A DNA stretch of 57,693 nt from CAVPCY01 sp963702525. GTDB taxonomy: Bacteria > Actinomycetota > Coriobacteriia > Anaerosomatales > PHET01. The notes under the pieces were generated by a model. The model did not search any database, was not told the DNA's origin, and was given only the letters and a program-made list of their open reading frames with translations. Below are positions 57,078-57,693 of the stretch, in pieces. Every line of letters begins with the position of its first letter. The stretch's first letter is position 1. A program made the translations under genes and the position numbers. Location: assembly GCA_963702525.1 (NCBI GenBank), contig CAVPCY010000026.1, positions 1 to 57,693 on the forward strand. Reading direction: 5' to 3'.

Positions 57078-57693
57078 CTAGTCGCTCAAACGCTTGCGGA
57101 AGCTCAGCAATGCCACCGAGAAGATGACGACCGAGAAGCCCACGAGTGCCAGCATCGGCACCCACAGCTCGGTCACCGACGAGCCCTTCAGCCAACCGGC
57201 GCGCAGCACCTGTACCGCGTAGCGCAGCGGGATGAAGTAGGTCAGCGGAACGATCGCGGCAGGCATCGCTTCGATCGGGAACAGGAAGCCGGAGAGCACG
57301 AAGAAGGGCAGCAGGATGAACATCACGGTCTGCTGCGCTTGCTGGCGCGTACGCGAAACGAGCGAGACGAGCAGCCCGCCGCCCAGGGTGGAGAAGACGA
57401 AGAGCAGCAGCCCCAGCAGCACCACCCACGCGCTGCCGTTGAACGGGACGCCGAACCAGAAGCGGCCCACCGCGGCGACAACGCTGATCTGCAGCGACGC
57501 GATGATGGCGTAGGGCACCATCTTGCCCACGATGTACTCTCCGCGCGTGATGGGCGTGGTGAACATCTGCTCGAGCGTGCCGCTCTCGCGCTCGCGCACC
57601 ACCGCCTGGGACATGACCGTCATCGTCGAGATCATCAGGATCGCAGCCATCAGCCCCGGGATCATCGAGTTCACGGCTTTGAGCGAGGGGTTG
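57078..57693 (-). CDS. ABC-2 type permease (partial, runs off the window)
   Basis: The C-terminal 205 residues of an ABC-2 permease; the start lies beyond 57693. Six hydrophobic segments are visible, with SQAVVRERESGTLEQMFTTP, the motif of this permease family, and LSGFLFPIEAMP in the second half. The protein ends 12 bases before the ATPase on the minus strand, same operon. Confidence 0.85.
   Translation of the reverse strand, partial: NPSLKAVNSMIPGLMAAILMISTMTVMSQAVVRERESGTLEQMFTTPITRGEYIVGKMVPYAIIASLQISVVAAVGRFWFGVPFNGSAWVVLLGLLLFVFSTLGGGLLVSLVSRTRQQAQQTVMFILLPFFVLSGFLFPIEAMPAAIVPLTYFIPLRYAVQVLRAGWLKGSSVTELWVPMLALVGFSVVIFSVALLSFRKRLSD

Noticed and set aside
1..57693. CRISPR array
   Set aside because: The repeats at 1-11.5 kb vary in sequence and length and are separated by whole genes, not by uniform short spacers; no cas gene is visible.
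1..57693. Prophage or transposon
   Set aside because: No phage structural gene, terminase, transposase or flanking inverted repeats were found; accessory genes are explained better by cassettes.

Overview
The window is a high-GC bacterial chromosome segment, most likely from an actinobacterium. The clues are an adjacent pafB/pafC-type pair of WYL regulators, a Gram-positive-type LexA box, GC-rich hairpins and frequent GTG/TTG starts. A hybrid-cluster protein, a four-cluster-cysteine ferredoxin, a YgbA-like protein and a cytochrome c assembly pair suggest an anaerobe or facultative anaerobe that meets nitric oxide or nitrite. The genus cannot be told from sequence alone.

Positions 1 to about 11.5 kb look like a decayed chromosomal integron gene-cassette array without its integrase in view. 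Short genes of unrelated function (rhodanese lipoprotein, GAP-type exporter, YCII protein, methyltransferase, Arr ADP-ribosyltransferase, alpha/beta hydrolase, ASCH, DUF3795, cupin) alternate with degenerate ~50-85 bp repeats. Several repeats start with CCTAAC/GCTAAC at or just after a stop codon, fold into an imperfect hairpin (GCGCATCnAGCAGA against TCTGCTnATGCGC, with one unpaired base), and end in GTCRGG- or GTTGGG-like sequence. That is attC architecture with a variant right-hand core. Gene fragments and chimeras (the N-terminus of an archaeal-type PEP carboxylase, a broken GNAT) fit such an array. From 11.5 to 22.5 kb follow ordinary accessory enzymes: GyrI-like, aspartate racemase, quinone oxidoreductases, SDR, lysophospholipase-like hydrolase, DUF389, DUF1801.

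From 22.5 to 31.4 kb lie TusA, a cysteine-synthase-like enzyme with a cysteine-rich tail, D-alanyl-D-alanine carboxypeptidase, MscL, a tandem-ACT protein and pafBC. At 31.4-35.6 kb is a nitrosative-stress module: a Crp/Fnr regulator divergent from ygbA-ferredoxin-hcp and two paralogous membrane-anchored mini-cytochrome-like proteins, with a perfect TTGAC-N4-GTCAA operator between. An M28 peptidase, a CcsA-type cytochrome c assembly pair, a GGDEF cyclase, a Lit-like DUF1461 protein and a DUF5679 zinc ribbon follow.

A potassium-uptake operon (two TrkA proteins, an unannotated 53-residue membrane peptide, TrkH) occupies 42.4-45.4 kb. Next come tRNA-Gly(CCC), an M23 peptidase under an apparent LexA-controlled promoter, and the conserved rpsF-ssb-rpsR-rplI-dnaB cluster, whose leader carries a hairpin matching the S6:S18 autoregulatory motif. 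The window ends with a COG2509 FAD protein, a YfhO-family membrane protein and a TetR/ABC exporter operon that runs off the edge.

At least nine otherwise well-conserved genes are broken by frameshifts that nearly all have the same sign (one surplus base), often in G/C runs. This pattern is more easily explained by insertion errors in the assembly than by nine independent pseudogenes, and those entries should be read as probable intact genes.
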